64,000 nucleotides of DNA, from positions 1-64,000 of the forward strand of contig JAKACT010000002.1 of assembly GCA_021821195.1 (NCBI GenBank). The letters are read 5' to 3'. The stretch comes from Pseudomonadota bacterium (lineage in GTDB: Bacteria > Pseudomonadota > Gammaproteobacteria > Xanthomonadales > Xanthomonadaceae). Position 1 is the first letter of the stretch, and every line of letters starts with the position of its first letter. Below, one piece after another: positions 9,387 through 17,818 of the stretch. The translations under genes and the position numbers were made by a program. Under the pieces are notes generated by a model. That model was not told the origin of the DNA. It saw only the letters and a list, made by a program, of their open reading frames with translations, and did not search any database.

Positions 9387-10403
9387 TCACCACTCGACTT
9401 CCGCCATCGAGCAGTTCAGGCCCGAGCCGATGCCGAGCAGGGCCACGCGGCTGCCCTTCTTGAGGCGACCCATCTCGCGCAGCTTGCTCAGCACGATCGG
9501 CACGCTGGCCGGGCCGATGTTGCCGTGCTCGGCGAAGATGGTCATGACTTTCTTCGGGTCGATGCCCATGGCCTTGGTGAAGGCGGCGGTGTGGACCTTG
9601 CTGACCTGATGGATGACGAATTCGTCCAGCTCGCCGGCCACCCAGCCGAGCTTGAGCTTGGCCACCTCGAAGGTCTTGGTGGCCAGCTTGATGCCCTCGA
9701 TCAGCAGCATGCGGGTATCGGTGATCATGCCGTCCAGGTTGCCGCGGCAGAGCTTGTTCCACTCGGTGGCAGCGCGGGTCACGCCACCCTTGTAGCGCGG
9801 CGCGCCCGGCGCCAGTTCGCTGCGGGCCAGCACCATGGCCGCGGCGCCGGAGCCCAGCGTGAGGGTGGCCATTTCGCGGCGGAAGTCTTCCTCGGTGACG
9901 TCGGCGCGGGTCATGCGGTCCAGCGTCTTCTCGTAGGCCATGTTGGCGGTTTCACCGTCCACCACCAGCGCGTACTCGATTTCGCCGCGCTCGATCATGC
10001 GGCTGGCGATGTCCATGCCATTGATGAAGGCCAGGCAGGCGTTGGCGACGTCGAAGTTCTGGCAGGTGTCCGGTAGGCCGAGGTTGCCGCTGACGATGGA
10101 GGCGGTGGACGGCTCCAGGTAGTCGCGGCTGACCGAGGTGTTGACCAGCAGGCCGACCTTGTCCGGGTCGATGCCGGCATCGGCCAGCGCCTTCACGCCG
10201 GCCAACGTGGCGGCGTCGGAGGCCTGCACGTTGTCGTCCCACAGGCGGCGCGCATGCACGCCGGCGATGTCACCAAGCACGTCGACGCGGATGCCCAGCC
10301 GGTCCAGCGTGGGCCGCAGGCGCGCGTTGATCTCGTCCGACGACAACCGGCGCGGGGCATCGATGTGGGCCAGACCGGCGATGGAGACATGTTGGAACAG
10401 CAT
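9387..10403 (-). CDS. oleA: OleA, thiolase-fold enzyme for head-to-head acyl-CoA condensation
   Basis: The protein has 338 residues and is of the FabH-like thiolase family. The catalytic Cys is residue 123 (ANACLAF), His 265 (VIHQVSK) and Asn 295 (EHGNIGPAS). These three match the Xanthomonas campestris OleA triad C143/H285/N315 with a constant offset of 20. Glu97 likewise matches its base E117. OleA joins two fatty acyl-CoA molecules and yields a 2-alkyl-3-keto acid, the first step to long-chain cis-olefins. It is the upstream-most ole gene here, with 123 bp (10404-10526) to the next gene, which must carry its promoter. No clear sigma-70 boxes were assigned. Confidence 0.95.
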   Translation of the reverse strand: MLFQHVSIAGLAHIDAPRRLSSDEINARLRPTLDRLGIRVDVLGDIAGVHARRLWDDNVQASDAATLAGVKALADAGIDPDKVGLLVNTSVSRDYLEPSTASIVSGNLGLPDTCQNFDVANACLAFINGMDIASRMIERGEIEYALVVDGETANMAYEKTLDRMTRADVTEEDFRREMATLTLGSGAAAMVLARSELAPGAPRYKGGVTRAATEWNKLCRGNLDGMITDTRMLLIEGIKLATKTFEVAKLKLGWVAGELDEFVIHQVSKVHTAAFTKAMGIDPKKVMTIFAEHGNIGPASVPIVLSKLREMGRLKKGSRVALLGIGSGLNCSMAEVEW

Positions 10404-10526
10404 GGCGGGACACTCGCACTGGCGCCAAGGCGGCGCTGGAACCGCATAGGATAGCGCTTTGTCAAACCATGCGGTGGCGTACTGTCGAAACTGCGGGCGG
10501 AATCACACCCGCGGCTTGCCCCGCAT

Positions 10527-10841
10527 TCAGTTGCAGCGCCACATCGCCCAGCGCTGGCTGCCGTCTTCCGGCGGGCCCAGCGGGCTGATCCTGTTGGCGT
10601 TCAGGCCGGGGGCCTCGTTGCGGGCCAGCAGCTCCAGTTCGTCGCGCACGCGGGTGTCGTCACGCTCGTAGAAGCCCACCCGGTGGGTGATGGACACCGC
10701 CACGTCGCCGCGCCGCTCGCAGCCGGTGGGGGCCGCGGACAGGACCTTCACCTGCTGCGCGCCGGGCGCCATCTTCACGAAGGTGCAGGCAGGCAGCGCC
10801 AGCACCGCGCAGGACAGCAGGATCGCTCGCATCGCGGGCAT
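10527..10841 (-). CDS. Small lipoprotein, DUF4156-like
   Basis: The protein has 104 residues when started at MPAMRAILLS. That ATG has AGGAGA five bases upstream, while longer in-frame starts lack a ribosome site. A lipobox-like ALPAC ends the signal peptide at about residues 15-19, making Cys19 the likely lipidated residue. The mature part carries two further Cys, in TGCERRGDVAVSITHRVGFY and the C-terminal MWRCN, probably a disulfide. The layout matches the DUF4156/YjeI-type envelope lipoproteins of unknown function. It follows the M16 protease gene but is separated from it by a strong terminator. Confidence 0.75.
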   Translation of the reverse strand: MPAMRAILLSCAVLALPACTFVKMAPGAQQVKVLSAAPTGCERRGDVAVSITHRVGFYERDDTRVRDELELLARNEAPGLNANRISPLGPPEDGSQRWAMWRCN

Positions 10842-10861
10842 CGGATCTCCTTGCATCGACC

Positions 10862-10896
10862 AAAAAGGAAAGCCCGCCAAGTGTGGCGGGCTTTCC
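10862..10896 (-). terminator. Rho-independent terminator after the M16 protease gene
   Basis: A perfect 12-bp stem GGAAAGCCCGCC/GGCGGGCTTTCC (10867-10878 with 10885-10896) with a 6-nt loop is followed on the minus strand by TTTTT. It lies 24 bases past the stop of the protease gene. Confidence 0.9.
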
Positions 10897-10919
10897 GTGT
10901 TGCAGGATGAACGAAGCGC

Positions 10920-13763
10920 TTACTTCTTCGCCACCGGCTTGCCGTCGGCGTCGATGATGGTGACCTCGCCCAGGTTCAGCGCGCGAACCGGCGCTTCGGT
11001 CTTGGACAGGTCACCCACCACCACCCAGGTCAGGCCGGCCGGATCCAGCATCTTCGCGGCGGCGTTGACCTGTTCGGGGGTCATCGCCTCGATCTCGGCC
11101 TTGCGCTGGAACACGTAGTCGTCGGGACGGCTGTACAGCACGTTGCTGGCGATGGTGCCCATCACCGAGGACGCGGTTTCGTAGGCACCGGGCAAGGTCA
11201 GGGTGAGCACCTTCTCCATGCCTTCCACCTCGTCCTTGCTGGCCGGCGCCTTGCCGCTGGCATAGTCGGCCAGCTCGCGCTGGATTTCCGCCACGGCCTC
11301 ACCGGTCTTGTCGATCTGCACCGGCGCCGAGGCGCTCCACAGGCGTTGGCCAAGCGAACCGCCGGCACCGCTGCGGGCACCGTAGGACCAGTGCTTGTCC
11401 TCGCGCAGGTTCATGTTCAGGCGGGCGGTGAAGTCGCCGCCCACGATCATGTTGGCCATGTCGTACTGCACGGTCTTCGGATCGGCGCTCGACGGCAGGG
11501 TCTTGGCGGCGACGATGTTGGCCTGCACCGCCCCCGGCTGGTCGATCAGGAACACGCGCGGCTTGGCCTGCGACGCCACCTGCGGGATCGCGGCGGCCGC
11601 GCCGGCATTGCCGGCGGCCTTCCAGCCGCCGAAGTGCTTCTCCAGCACCGGCACGATCTCGACCAGGGTGGTATCACCCACCACCACCAAGGTGGCGTCC
11701 TGCGGGCGCAGCGCGCTGGCGTGCCAGCCCTGCAGGTCGGCGCGGGTCAGCCCGGCGATGGACGCCTCGGTGCCGCTGCCGGTGCGCGGGGCGGCATAGG
11801 GATGGCCTTCGCCGAACACCAGGCCCGGCAGCACGCGCTGGATGATGCCGTTCGGGTTGGCCTTCTCCTGCTTGATGCCGGCGATCCACTGCCCGCGCAC
11901 GCGCTCGATGTCGGCCTGCTCGAACCGCGGCTTGCGCAGCATGTCCGCGAACAGGGCCACCGACGCTTCCAGGTTCTGCTTCAGCGCCGACAGGTAGGCG
12001 CTGCTGCTGTCGAGACCGGCGCTGGCGCCGAGGTTGGCACCCAGCGACTGCGCGCGGTCGGCGAAGGCCAGCGCATTGAGGTCGCCGGCGCCTTCGTCCA
12101 GCAGGCTCATGGTGAAGCTGGCCATGCCCGGCTTGCCATTCGGGTCGGCCGCCTGGCCGCCGCGGAACTCGTAGCTCATCTGCACCACCGGGATGTCATG
12201 GCGCTCGGCCAGCACCACCTTGGTGCCGTTGCTGAGGGTGGCGTGCTGCTGCTGCGGGAACTTCAGGTCGGGGAAGCTGGCCGGCATCGGCACGCCGGTC
12301 TTGCGATCGACGGAGGAAGCGACGGTCTTGTACTTCGCATCCGCCTTCGGGGTCTTGAAGGGGGTCGGGGTGGCCGCGGGCTCTTCCTGCAGCGCGACGC
12401 GCTTGCCCGGGTTCACCACCAGCGTGTGGCTGCCCTTGCCGGCACCCAGCCAGGCATTGCCGGTGGCGCGCAGCGCCTCCGGGGTGGCCTCGGCCAGCGT
12501 CTTCAGGCTTTCGCGGAAGCAGCCGGGATCACCCATGAACACGGCGCATTCGGCCAGCGCATCGGCCTTGCCACCGAAACCGCCGATACGCTCGACGCCG
12601 CGGATCCAGCCGGCCTCGATGGCGGTGCGGTTGCGCGCCACTTCCTCGGCGGTGGGGCCTTCGGCCAGCAACTTCTCCAGCTCCTCGTCGATGGCCGCTT
12701 CCACCTTCGCCACGTCCACGCCCTGCTTGACCGCGGCGGTGATCATGAAGGTGCTGCTGAGCTGCGAGCCATAGGCACCGGCGCTGACGTTGTCGACCAG
12801 CTTGTCCTGGTGCACCAGCCGCTTGTCCAGACGCGAGGACTTGGCGCCGCCCAGGATCTGCGCGAACAGCTGCAGGCGGTCGAGGTCGGGCGCGCCGTAC
12901 TCGGCCACGTTCCACACCCGGTAGATGCGCGACTGCGGCACCTGGTCGGTCATTTCCGAGCGCGAGTCGGCGCTATGCGCCGCCACGTCCACCTTCGGCT
13001 GGGCCATGGTCGGGCCGGCCGGGATGTCGCCGAAGAACTTCGCCACCTTTTCCTTCGCGGTGGCGACGTCGATGTCGCCGGCCAGTACCAGCACCGCGTT
13101 ATTCGGGCCGTACCAAGTCTTGAACCAGGTCTTCACGTCCTCCAGCGCGGCGGCGTTGAGGTCGTTCATCGAGCCAATGGTGCTGTGGTGGTACGGGTGG
13201 CCCTTGGGATACATGGCCGCACCCAGCACGTCCCAGACCTGGCCGTAGGGCTGGTTCTCGCCCTGGCGCTTTTCGTTCTGGACCACGCCGCGCTGCTCGT
13301 CCAGCGTCTTCTGGTCGATCGCGCCCAGCAGGTGGCCCATGCGGTCGGATTCCATCCACAGCGCGGTATCCAGCGCGGTGGTGGGGACGTTCTCGAAGTA
13401 GTTGGTGCGGTCGGAGTTGGTGGTGCCGTTCTGGTTGGTGGCGCCGATGGCCTTGAACGGGGTGAAGAATTCACCCGGCGCGTTCTCGCTGCCGTTGAAC
13501 ATCAGGTGCTCGAACAGGTGGGCGAAGCCGGTGCGGCCCGCGGGTTCGTCCTTGCTGCCGACGTGGTACCAGACGTTGACCGCCACGATGGGGGCCTTGC
13601 GATCGGTGTGGACCACCACGCGCAGGCCGTTCGGCAGGGTGAAGGTCTCGTAGGGGATGTCGACGGCCGGGGCGCTGGCGGCCCGTGCGGTGGGGGCGTA
13701 ACCGCCGGTGGTCAGGGCAGTGGCAAGCGCAAGCGCCAGCGCGGCGGGACGAAGCACGGACAT
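10920..13763 (-). CDS. Periplasmic M16-family zinc metalloprotease (tandem-domain)
   Basis: The protein has 947 residues and a cleavable signal peptide (about 1-29, ending ARAAS). The first M16 domain has the inverted zinc motif HLFEH at residues 82-86 and the distal ligand Glu near 164 (VVQNEKR). The second half, from about residue 520 onward (LSNGTKVVLAERHDIPVVQM), repeats the fold without the motif, as usual for pitrilysin-like pairs. Such enzymes degrade peptides in the periplasm. The chosen ATG has AGGAG seven bases upstream and starts exactly at the signal peptide. It is transcribed alone and ends at a strong terminator. Its substrate is not known. Confidence 0.9.
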   Translation of the reverse strand: MSVLRPAALALALATALTTGGYAPTARAASAPAVDIPYETFTLPNGLRVVVHTDRKAPIVAVNVWYHVGSKDEPAGRTGFAHLFEHLMFNGSENAPGEFFTPFKAIGATNQNGTTNSDRTNYFENVPTTALDTALWMESDRMGHLLGAIDQKTLDEQRGVVQNEKRQGENQPYGQVWDVLGAAMYPKGHPYHHSTIGSMNDLNAAALEDVKTWFKTWYGPNNAVLVLAGDIDVATAKEKVAKFFGDIPAGPTMAQPKVDVAAHSADSRSEMTDQVPQSRIYRVWNVAEYGAPDLDRLQLFAQILGGAKSSRLDKRLVHQDKLVDNVSAGAYGSQLSSTFMITAAVKQGVDVAKVEAAIDEELEKLLAEGPTAEEVARNRTAIEAGWIRGVERIGGFGGKADALAECAVFMGDPGCFRESLKTLAEATPEALRATGNAWLGAGKGSHTLVVNPGKRVALQEEPAATPTPFKTPKADAKYKTVASSVDRKTGVPMPASFPDLKFPQQQHATLSNGTKVVLAERHDIPVVQMSYEFRGGQAADPNGKPGMASFTMSLLDEGAGDLNALAFADRAQSLGANLGASAGLDSSSAYLSALKQNLEASVALFADMLRKPRFEQADIERVRGQWIAGIKQEKANPNGIIQRVLPGLVFGEGHPYAAPRTGSGTEASIAGLTRADLQGWHASALRPQDATLVVVGDTTLVEIVPVLEKHFGGWKAAGNAGAAAAIPQVASQAKPRVFLIDQPGAVQANIVAAKTLPSSADPKTVQYDMANMIVGGDFTARLNMNLREDKHWSYGARSGAGGSLGQRLWSASAPVQIDKTGEAVAEIQRELADYASGKAPASKDEVEGMEKVLTLTLPGAYETASSVMGTIASNVLYSRPDDYVFQRKAEIEAMTPEQVNAAAKMLDPAGLTWVVVGDLSKTEAPVRALNLGEVTIIDADGKPVAKK

Positions 13764-13867
13764 GGGCAACTCCTGTGGGAAACAACGTGACGGACAGCAA
13801 ACTTTCGCATGATAGACCGCGTGCATGGCCGATACACTAGGCCGGAAGCCATCCCCGGGAGCCCCGC

Positions 13868-14806
13868 ATGCGCCGCACCGTCCTCGTCACCGGCGCCAAC
13901 CGCGGCATCGGGCTGGCGTTCGCGGGCCAACTGCTGGCGCGCGGCGACCATGTCATCGCCACCTGCCGCCACCCCGGCAAGGCCGCTGCGCTGAACGCGC
14001 TGGGCGGCGAGCATCCCGGTCGCCTGCACGTGCTGCCGCTGGACGTGGCCAGCGAAAAATCCCGCGCCGAGCTGATCCGCGAACTGCCGCTGGTGCTGGG
14101 CGAGGACGGAAGGCTGGACCTGCTGATCAACAACGCCGGCGTGCTGCATTCGGGCGAACGCTTCGGCCAGCTGCGGCAGGAGACGCTGGAAGACAGCCTG
14201 CGCATCAACGCCATCGGCCCGCTGCTGCTGGCGCAGGCGGTGGCGCCGTTGCTGCGGGATGGCAACCGCGCTGCCGGCGGCAACGAGGGTGTCGCGGGCA
14301 CGGGCGCCACCGGAGCCGTGATCAACCAAGCGAATCACGTGGAGTGCAAACGCGACAGCGTTTGCGTTGATCGCTTGCCCGGCGGCGCCCGTGCTGCGGA
14401 TATCACGAGCAGCGGCGGCGCTAGGGGCGCAATCAAGTCGCTCCCCGATACTCGCTTGGTTGATTGCGCCCCTAGCGCCGCCGCTGCCTCCGGTTGTCCC
14501 GTCATCGCCAACCTCAGCTCGCAACTCGGCTCCATCGCCGGCGTGACCCGCTTCGGCGCGCCCAGCTACGCCATCAGCAAGGCCGCGCAGAACATGGCCA
14601 GCGCGCAGCTGGCGCAGGCGCTGGCCGCGCGCGGCATCGTGGTGCTGTCGCTACACCCGGGCTGGGTGCAGACCGACATGGGCGGCGAGAAGGCGCCCGA
14701 TGCGCCGGCCGACGTGGTCGCCGGCATGCTGCGGCTGATCGACGCCGCCACGCCCGCGCAGTCCGGCGGCTTCTTCGACTGGCGCGGCGAAGCGTTGCCG
14801 TGGTGA
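13868..14806 (+). CDS. SDR-family oxidoreductase carrying an in-frame palindromic insertion
   Basis: The protein has 312 residues, about 75-80 more than its class. TGANRGIG is at 8-15, NNAG at 88-91, Ser in NLSSQLGS (215-222) and YAISK at 234-238, so both halves of the catalytic machinery are present. Residues from about 132 to 211 do not look like SDR sequence and match exactly the repeat-rich DNA at about 14261-14498. Without them the protein would be about 235 residues. The insert falls just before the strand that leads to the catalytic Ser, where a loop could bulge outward. Whether the enzyme is active is unknown. Related proteins are C-factor-like carbonyl reductases. Confidence 0.82.
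   Translation: MRRTVLVTGANRGIGLAFAGQLLARGDHVIATCRHPGKAAALNALGGEHPGRLHVLPLDVASEKSRAELIRELPLVLGEDGRLDLLINNAGVLHSGERFGQLRQETLEDSLRINAIGPLLLAQAVAPLLRDGNRAAGGNEGVAGTGATGAVINQANHVECKRDSVCVDRLPGGARAADITSSGGARGAIKSLPDTRLVDCAPSAAAASGCPVIANLSSQLGSIAGVTRFGAPSYAISKAAQNMASAQLAQALAARGIVVLSLHPGWVQTDMGGEKAPDAPADVVAGMLRLIDAATPAQSGGFFDWRGEALPW
14298..14393. repeat. Degenerate palindromic element inside the SDR gene
   Basis: Imperfect 28-bp arms (starting GCACGGGCGCC at about 14298, ending GGCGCCCGTGC at about 14393) flank a 41-nt centre. That centre begins CCAAGCGA like the loop of the two perfect elements and contains its own hairpin GCAAACGC-GACA-GCGTTTGC. It looks like an older, decayed or variant member of the same family, in tandem with the perfect copy that follows. 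Confidence 0.6.
14411..14485. repeat. Palindromic element with conserved 23-nt loop (copy 2, inside a gene)
   Basis: Perfect 26-bp arms at 14411-14436 and 14460-14485 (left arm begins AGCGGCGGCGCTAGGGGCGC) flank a 23-nt loop at 14437-14459 containing CTCCCCGATACTCGC. The loop is the exact reverse complement of that at 7025-7047, while the arms share nothing beyond a few bases next to the loop (CAA on the left, TTG on the right). The frame of the host SDR gene stays open through the element. Confidence 0.9.
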
Positions 14807-14862
14807 ACGCCACAACGACGACCTCCATCCTCCACTGCGCGAAAGGAAGCGCGTAGAACCCC

Positions 14863-15339
14863 ATGCACGTCATCCTGCATCACCCTGAAATCCCGCCCAA
14901 CACCGGCAACGTGATCCGCCTGTGCGCCAATACCGGCGCGCAGTTGCACCTGGTGCGCCCGCTCGGTTTCGACATCGACGACCGCCAGCTGAAACGCGCC
15001 GGGCTGGACTACCACGAGTACGCGCGCATGCAGGTGCACGACGACCTCGACGCCGCACTGGCCGCGATCACCGCCCAGGCGGGCAAGCCGCCACGGGTGT
15101 TCGCGCTGTCCACGCGCGGGCGGGTGCGCTTCGATGCGCCGGACTATCGCGAGCACGATGCCTTCCTGTTCGGCAGCGAAACCGCGGGGCTGCCGCCGGA
15201 GGTGCTGGCCCGCGTCCCCGAAGCGCAGCGCCTGCGCCTGCCGATGCGGCCGGACAACCGCAGCCTCAACCTGTCCAACGCGGTGGCGGTGATGGTGTTC
15301 GAGGCATGGCGGCAGGCGGGGTTCGCGGGCGGCGAATAG
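14863..15339 (+). CDS. trmL: tRNA (cytidine/uridine-34 2'-O)-methyltransferase TrmL
   Basis: The protein has 158 residues and is a minimal SPOUT methyltransferase. The N-terminal HHPEIPPNTGNVIRLC, the middle FGSETAGLPPE, and the C-terminal LPMRPDNRSLNLSNAVAV are the three SPOUT motifs that form the trefoil-knot SAM site. TrmL methylates the ribose of the wobble nucleotide in tRNA-Leu isoacceptors. The length and motifs match the family closely. It starts 56 bp after the SDR gene with no obvious terminator between, so the two may share a transcript. Confidence 0.93.
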   Translation: MHVILHHPEIPPNTGNVIRLCANTGAQLHLVRPLGFDIDDRQLKRAGLDYHEYARMQVHDDLDAALAAITAQAGKPPRVFALSTRGRVRFDAPDYREHDAFLFGSETAGLPPEVLARVPEAQRLRLPMRPDNRSLNLSNAVAVMVFEAWRQAGFAGGE

Positions 15340-15496
15340 GGCTTGAGGCAAGCGCGCGCGAAGTACAACACCCAACCCGAATGACGGCTGTACCGCGCCG
15401 GGCGGGATTCAGTCCATGTTGTGACCGGGCGCAAAGAATGCCCGCAAGTCCCGCCGATCCGGCTGGACGGACAACAACAACATGGAGGTCCACCTC

Positions 15497-16054
15497 ATGA
15501 AGCGTCACATCCTTGCCTTCGCCCTCGTCGCCGCCATGCCCTTCGCCGCGTCCGCGGCCGACGGCATCAAGTACAACTACGTGCAGGGCGGCTACGTCGC
15601 CACCAATACCGACGCCGGCGACGCCGACGGCTGGGGCGTGCGTGGCTCGGTGGCCGTGCATCCGAACTTCCACCTGTTCGCCGACTACGCCAACCAGAAG
15701 ATCGACAACACCAGCGTCGATTTCGACCAGTGGCGCGTGGGTGGCGGCTACAACCGCAGCATCTCCGACCGCACCGACTTCGTAGGCCAGCTGGCCTACG
15801 AGAAGCTGGATGCCGGCGCCGGGATCAAGGCCGAGGGCTACAGCGCCGAAGCCGGCGTGCGCAGCATGATGACCCCGAACATCGAGGGTTACGCGATGCT
15901 GGGCTACCAGGACGGCGACGACTTCGACGGCGATGCGTATGGCCGCCTGGGTGCTGCGGTCAAGTTCAACCAGAACTGGGGCGCCACCGCCGAGGTCAAG
16001 CTGGTCAACGGCGGCGACACCCAGTGGTTCGTGGGTCCGCGCTTCAGCTGGTAA
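15497..16054 (+). CDS. Ax21-family outer membrane beta-barrel protein
   Basis: The protein has 185 residues with a signal peptide MKRHILAFALVAAMPFAASA and a mature part of alternating beta strands ending in the Phe-Ser-Trp C terminus typical of outer membrane barrels (GPRFSW). YNYVQGGYVATNTDAGDADGW, NQKIDNTSVDFDQWRVGGGYN and YEKLDAGAGIKAEGY closely resemble the Xanthomonas Ax21 (Omp) family. Ax21 was first described as a secreted signal, a claim later withdrawn; a porin-like role is safer. The start chosen has GGAGGT seven bases upstream, and an ATG five codons earlier overlaps that ribosome site. A terminator follows directly. This is one gene with its own promoter region (15340-15496). Confidence 0.85.
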   Translation: MKRHILAFALVAAMPFAASAADGIKYNYVQGGYVATNTDAGDADGWGVRGSVAVHPNFHLFADYANQKIDNTSVDFDQWRVGGGYNRSISDRTDFVGQLAYEKLDAGAGIKAEGYSAEAGVRSMMTPNIEGYAMLGYQDGDDFDGDAYGRLGAAVKFNQNWGATAEVKLVNGGDTQWFVGPRFSW

Positions 16055-16074
16055 GGCATCCGCCAAGCCAAGCG

Positions 16075-16106
16075 AAAACGCCCGGCAGTGCCGGGCGTTT
16101 TCTTTT
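16075..16106 (+). terminator. Rho-independent terminator after the Ax21-like gene
   Basis: A stem CGCCCGGCA/TGCCGGGCG with a one-to-three-base loop is followed by TTTTCTTTT on the plus strand, and preceded by AAAA, so it may work in both directions between the convergent gpsA and the porin gene. Confidence 0.88.
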
Positions 16107-16138
16107 GCGCGCGGCGCGATCCGCGCAGCTGCGGCGGA

Positions 16139-17167
16139 TCAGCCGAACAGCGACTGCGGATATTCCGCCTTGCGCTCGCGCGCCATCAGCCGCGCCAAAC
16201 CTTCGGCCGGCGTGACCGTGCCGTGCAGCACGTCGCGCACGCCTTCGGCGATCGGCAGTTCGATGCCGTGCGCATTGGCCAGCCGCATCACCTCGTCGGC
16301 GGTCTGCAGGGATTCGACCACCTGGCCGATCTCGCGCACCGCATCGGCGATCGTGGCGCCGCGCCCCAGCGCCAGCCCCAGCCGGCGGTTGCGCGACAGG
16401 TCGCCGGTGCAGGTCAGCACCAGGTCGCCGAGGCCGGCGAGGCCCATCAGGGTTTCCGGGCGGCCACCGAGGGCGATGTTGAGGCGCAGCATCTCGTTGA
16501 GGCCGCGGGTGATCAGGCCGGCGCGGGCGTTCAGCCCCAGCCCCATGCCGTCGGCCACGCCGGTGGCCACCGCCAGTACGTTCTTCATCGCCCCGCCCAG
16601 CTCGGCGCCGCGCATGTCGTTGCCGGTGTAGGCGCGGAACGCCGGGCCATGCAGCGCGTCGGCGACCTGCCGGCAGAACGCGGCATCATCGGAATGCACG
16701 GTCAGCGCGGTGGGCAGGCCCTCGGCCACTTCCTTGGCGAACGACGGGCCGGTGACCACCGCCAGCGGCACTTCGTCGCCCAGCACCTCGCCGGCGACCT
16801 CATGCAGGAAACGCCCGCTGCCCGGCTCGAAGCCCTTGGTGGCCCAAGCCACCCCGGCCTGTGGCGGGCGCAGCGGCGCCAGCGCACGCAGGGTCTCGGC
16901 GAACGCATGCGAGGGCACCACCACCAGCACCAGGTCAGCATCGGCCAGCGCCTCGTGCAGCGAAGTGGTGGCGCGCAGCGCGCCCGGCAGGGCGATGCCG
17001 GGCAGGTAGCGCGGGTTCTCGCCGCCACCCGCGATGGCCACCACGGTGGCGGCATCGCGGCCCCACAGCACGGTGGGGTGGTCGTGGCGGGCGATCAGCG
17101 CCGCCAGCGCGGTGCCCCAGGAGCCCGCGCCGAGGACGGCGACCTTCGGTTTTGCAGACGCCGTCAT
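16139..17167 (-). CDS. gpsA: Glycerol-3-phosphate dehydrogenase [NAD(P)+]
   Basis: The protein has 342 residues. The N-terminal [14 protein letters not shown] (about 9-22) is the dinucleotide-binding motif, and [30 protein letters not shown] and [32 protein letters not shown] carry the substrate and catalytic residues of the GpsA family (Lys in GAMKN). It reduces dihydroxyacetone phosphate to sn-glycerol-3-phosphate for phospholipid synthesis. The start MTASAKPKV lies 10 bp after secB, with which it forms the common secB-gpsA pair. Confidence 0.95.
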   Translation of the reverse strand: MTASAKPKVAVLGAGSWGTALAALIARHDHPTVLWGRDAATVVAIAGGGENPRYLPGIALPGALRATTSLHEALADADLVLVVVPSHAFAETLRALAPLRPPQAGVAWATKGFEPGSGRFLHEVAGEVLGDEVPLAVVTGPSFAKEVAEGLPTALTVHSDDAAFCRQVADALHGPAFRAYTGNDMRGAELGGAMKNVLAVATGVADGMGLGLNARAGLITRGLNEMLRLNIALGGRPETLMGLAGLGDLVLTCTGDLSRNRRLGLALGRGATIADAVREIGQVVESLQTADEVMRLANAHGIELPIAEGVRDVLHGTVTPAEGLARLMARERKAEYPQSLFG

Positions 17168-17177
17168 GCGTCGCGAA

Positions 17178-17702
17178 TCAGGCGTTGCCGGCGGTTTCGG
17201 CGTCGGCCAGCGAGTCGCCCTGCTGCGACATCTGCGCAACGCGCTGGCGCAGGGTCTCGGCGTACAGCGCCTCGAAGTTGATCGGCTGCATCGGGAACGG
17301 CGGGAAGCCGCCCGAGGTGATCAGCTGGCCGATGGTGGCCGAGGCATAGGGGTACAGGATGTTCGGGCACTGGATGCCGAGCATCGCGTCCAGCATCTGG
17401 TCGTCCATGCCGCCCAGGCCGAACACGCCGGCCTGCTCGACTTCGGCCAGGTAAGCGGTCTTGTCGTTCAGGGTGCAGGTCAGGGTGATGCCCAGGCTGA
17501 CTTCGAACGCGTTCTCGGCCAGGCGCTGCACCTTCTGGTTCAACTTCATCTGCAGGTCGGGCTGGCCCTGCTCGTTGAACACCTGCGGCGCGTTCGGCGC
17601 TTCGAAGGAGACGTCCTTCACATACAGCTTTTCGACGGTGAAGGTCGGGCCCTGCTGGGCGTCGGCGGCCGGCGCGATGCCGTTCAGGTTTTCATCGGAC
17701 AT
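17178..17702 (-). CDS. secB: Protein-export chaperone SecB
   Basis: The protein has 174 residues, slightly longer than E. coli SecB (155) because of an Ala/Gln-rich N-terminal lead and a loose C terminus. [37 protein letters not shown] and [24 protein letters not shown] are hallmark SecB segments. The tetramer holds preproteins unfolded and hands them to SecA. It is followed by gpsA at 10 bp. A rhodanese gene lies upstream on the same strand with 116 bp between. Confidence 0.97.
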   Translation of the reverse strand: MSDENLNGIAPAADAQQGPTFTVEKLYVKDVSFEAPNAPQVFNEQGQPDLQMKLNQKVQRLAENAFEVSLGITLTCTLNDKTAYLAEVEQAGVFGLGGMDDQMLDAMLGIQCPNILYPYASATIGQLITSGGFPPFPMQPINFEALYAETLRQRVAQMSQQGDSLADAETAGNA

Positions 17703-17818
17703 GGGAATTCTCGAGTGCAGCGGAAGAAAGGGAAACGTCGATTATCGCACCGAACGCGGCGCGGCCTTTTCGACGTGGGGCACGCGCGGCCGGAACACAA
17801 GCCCGGCGCGATGCCGGA

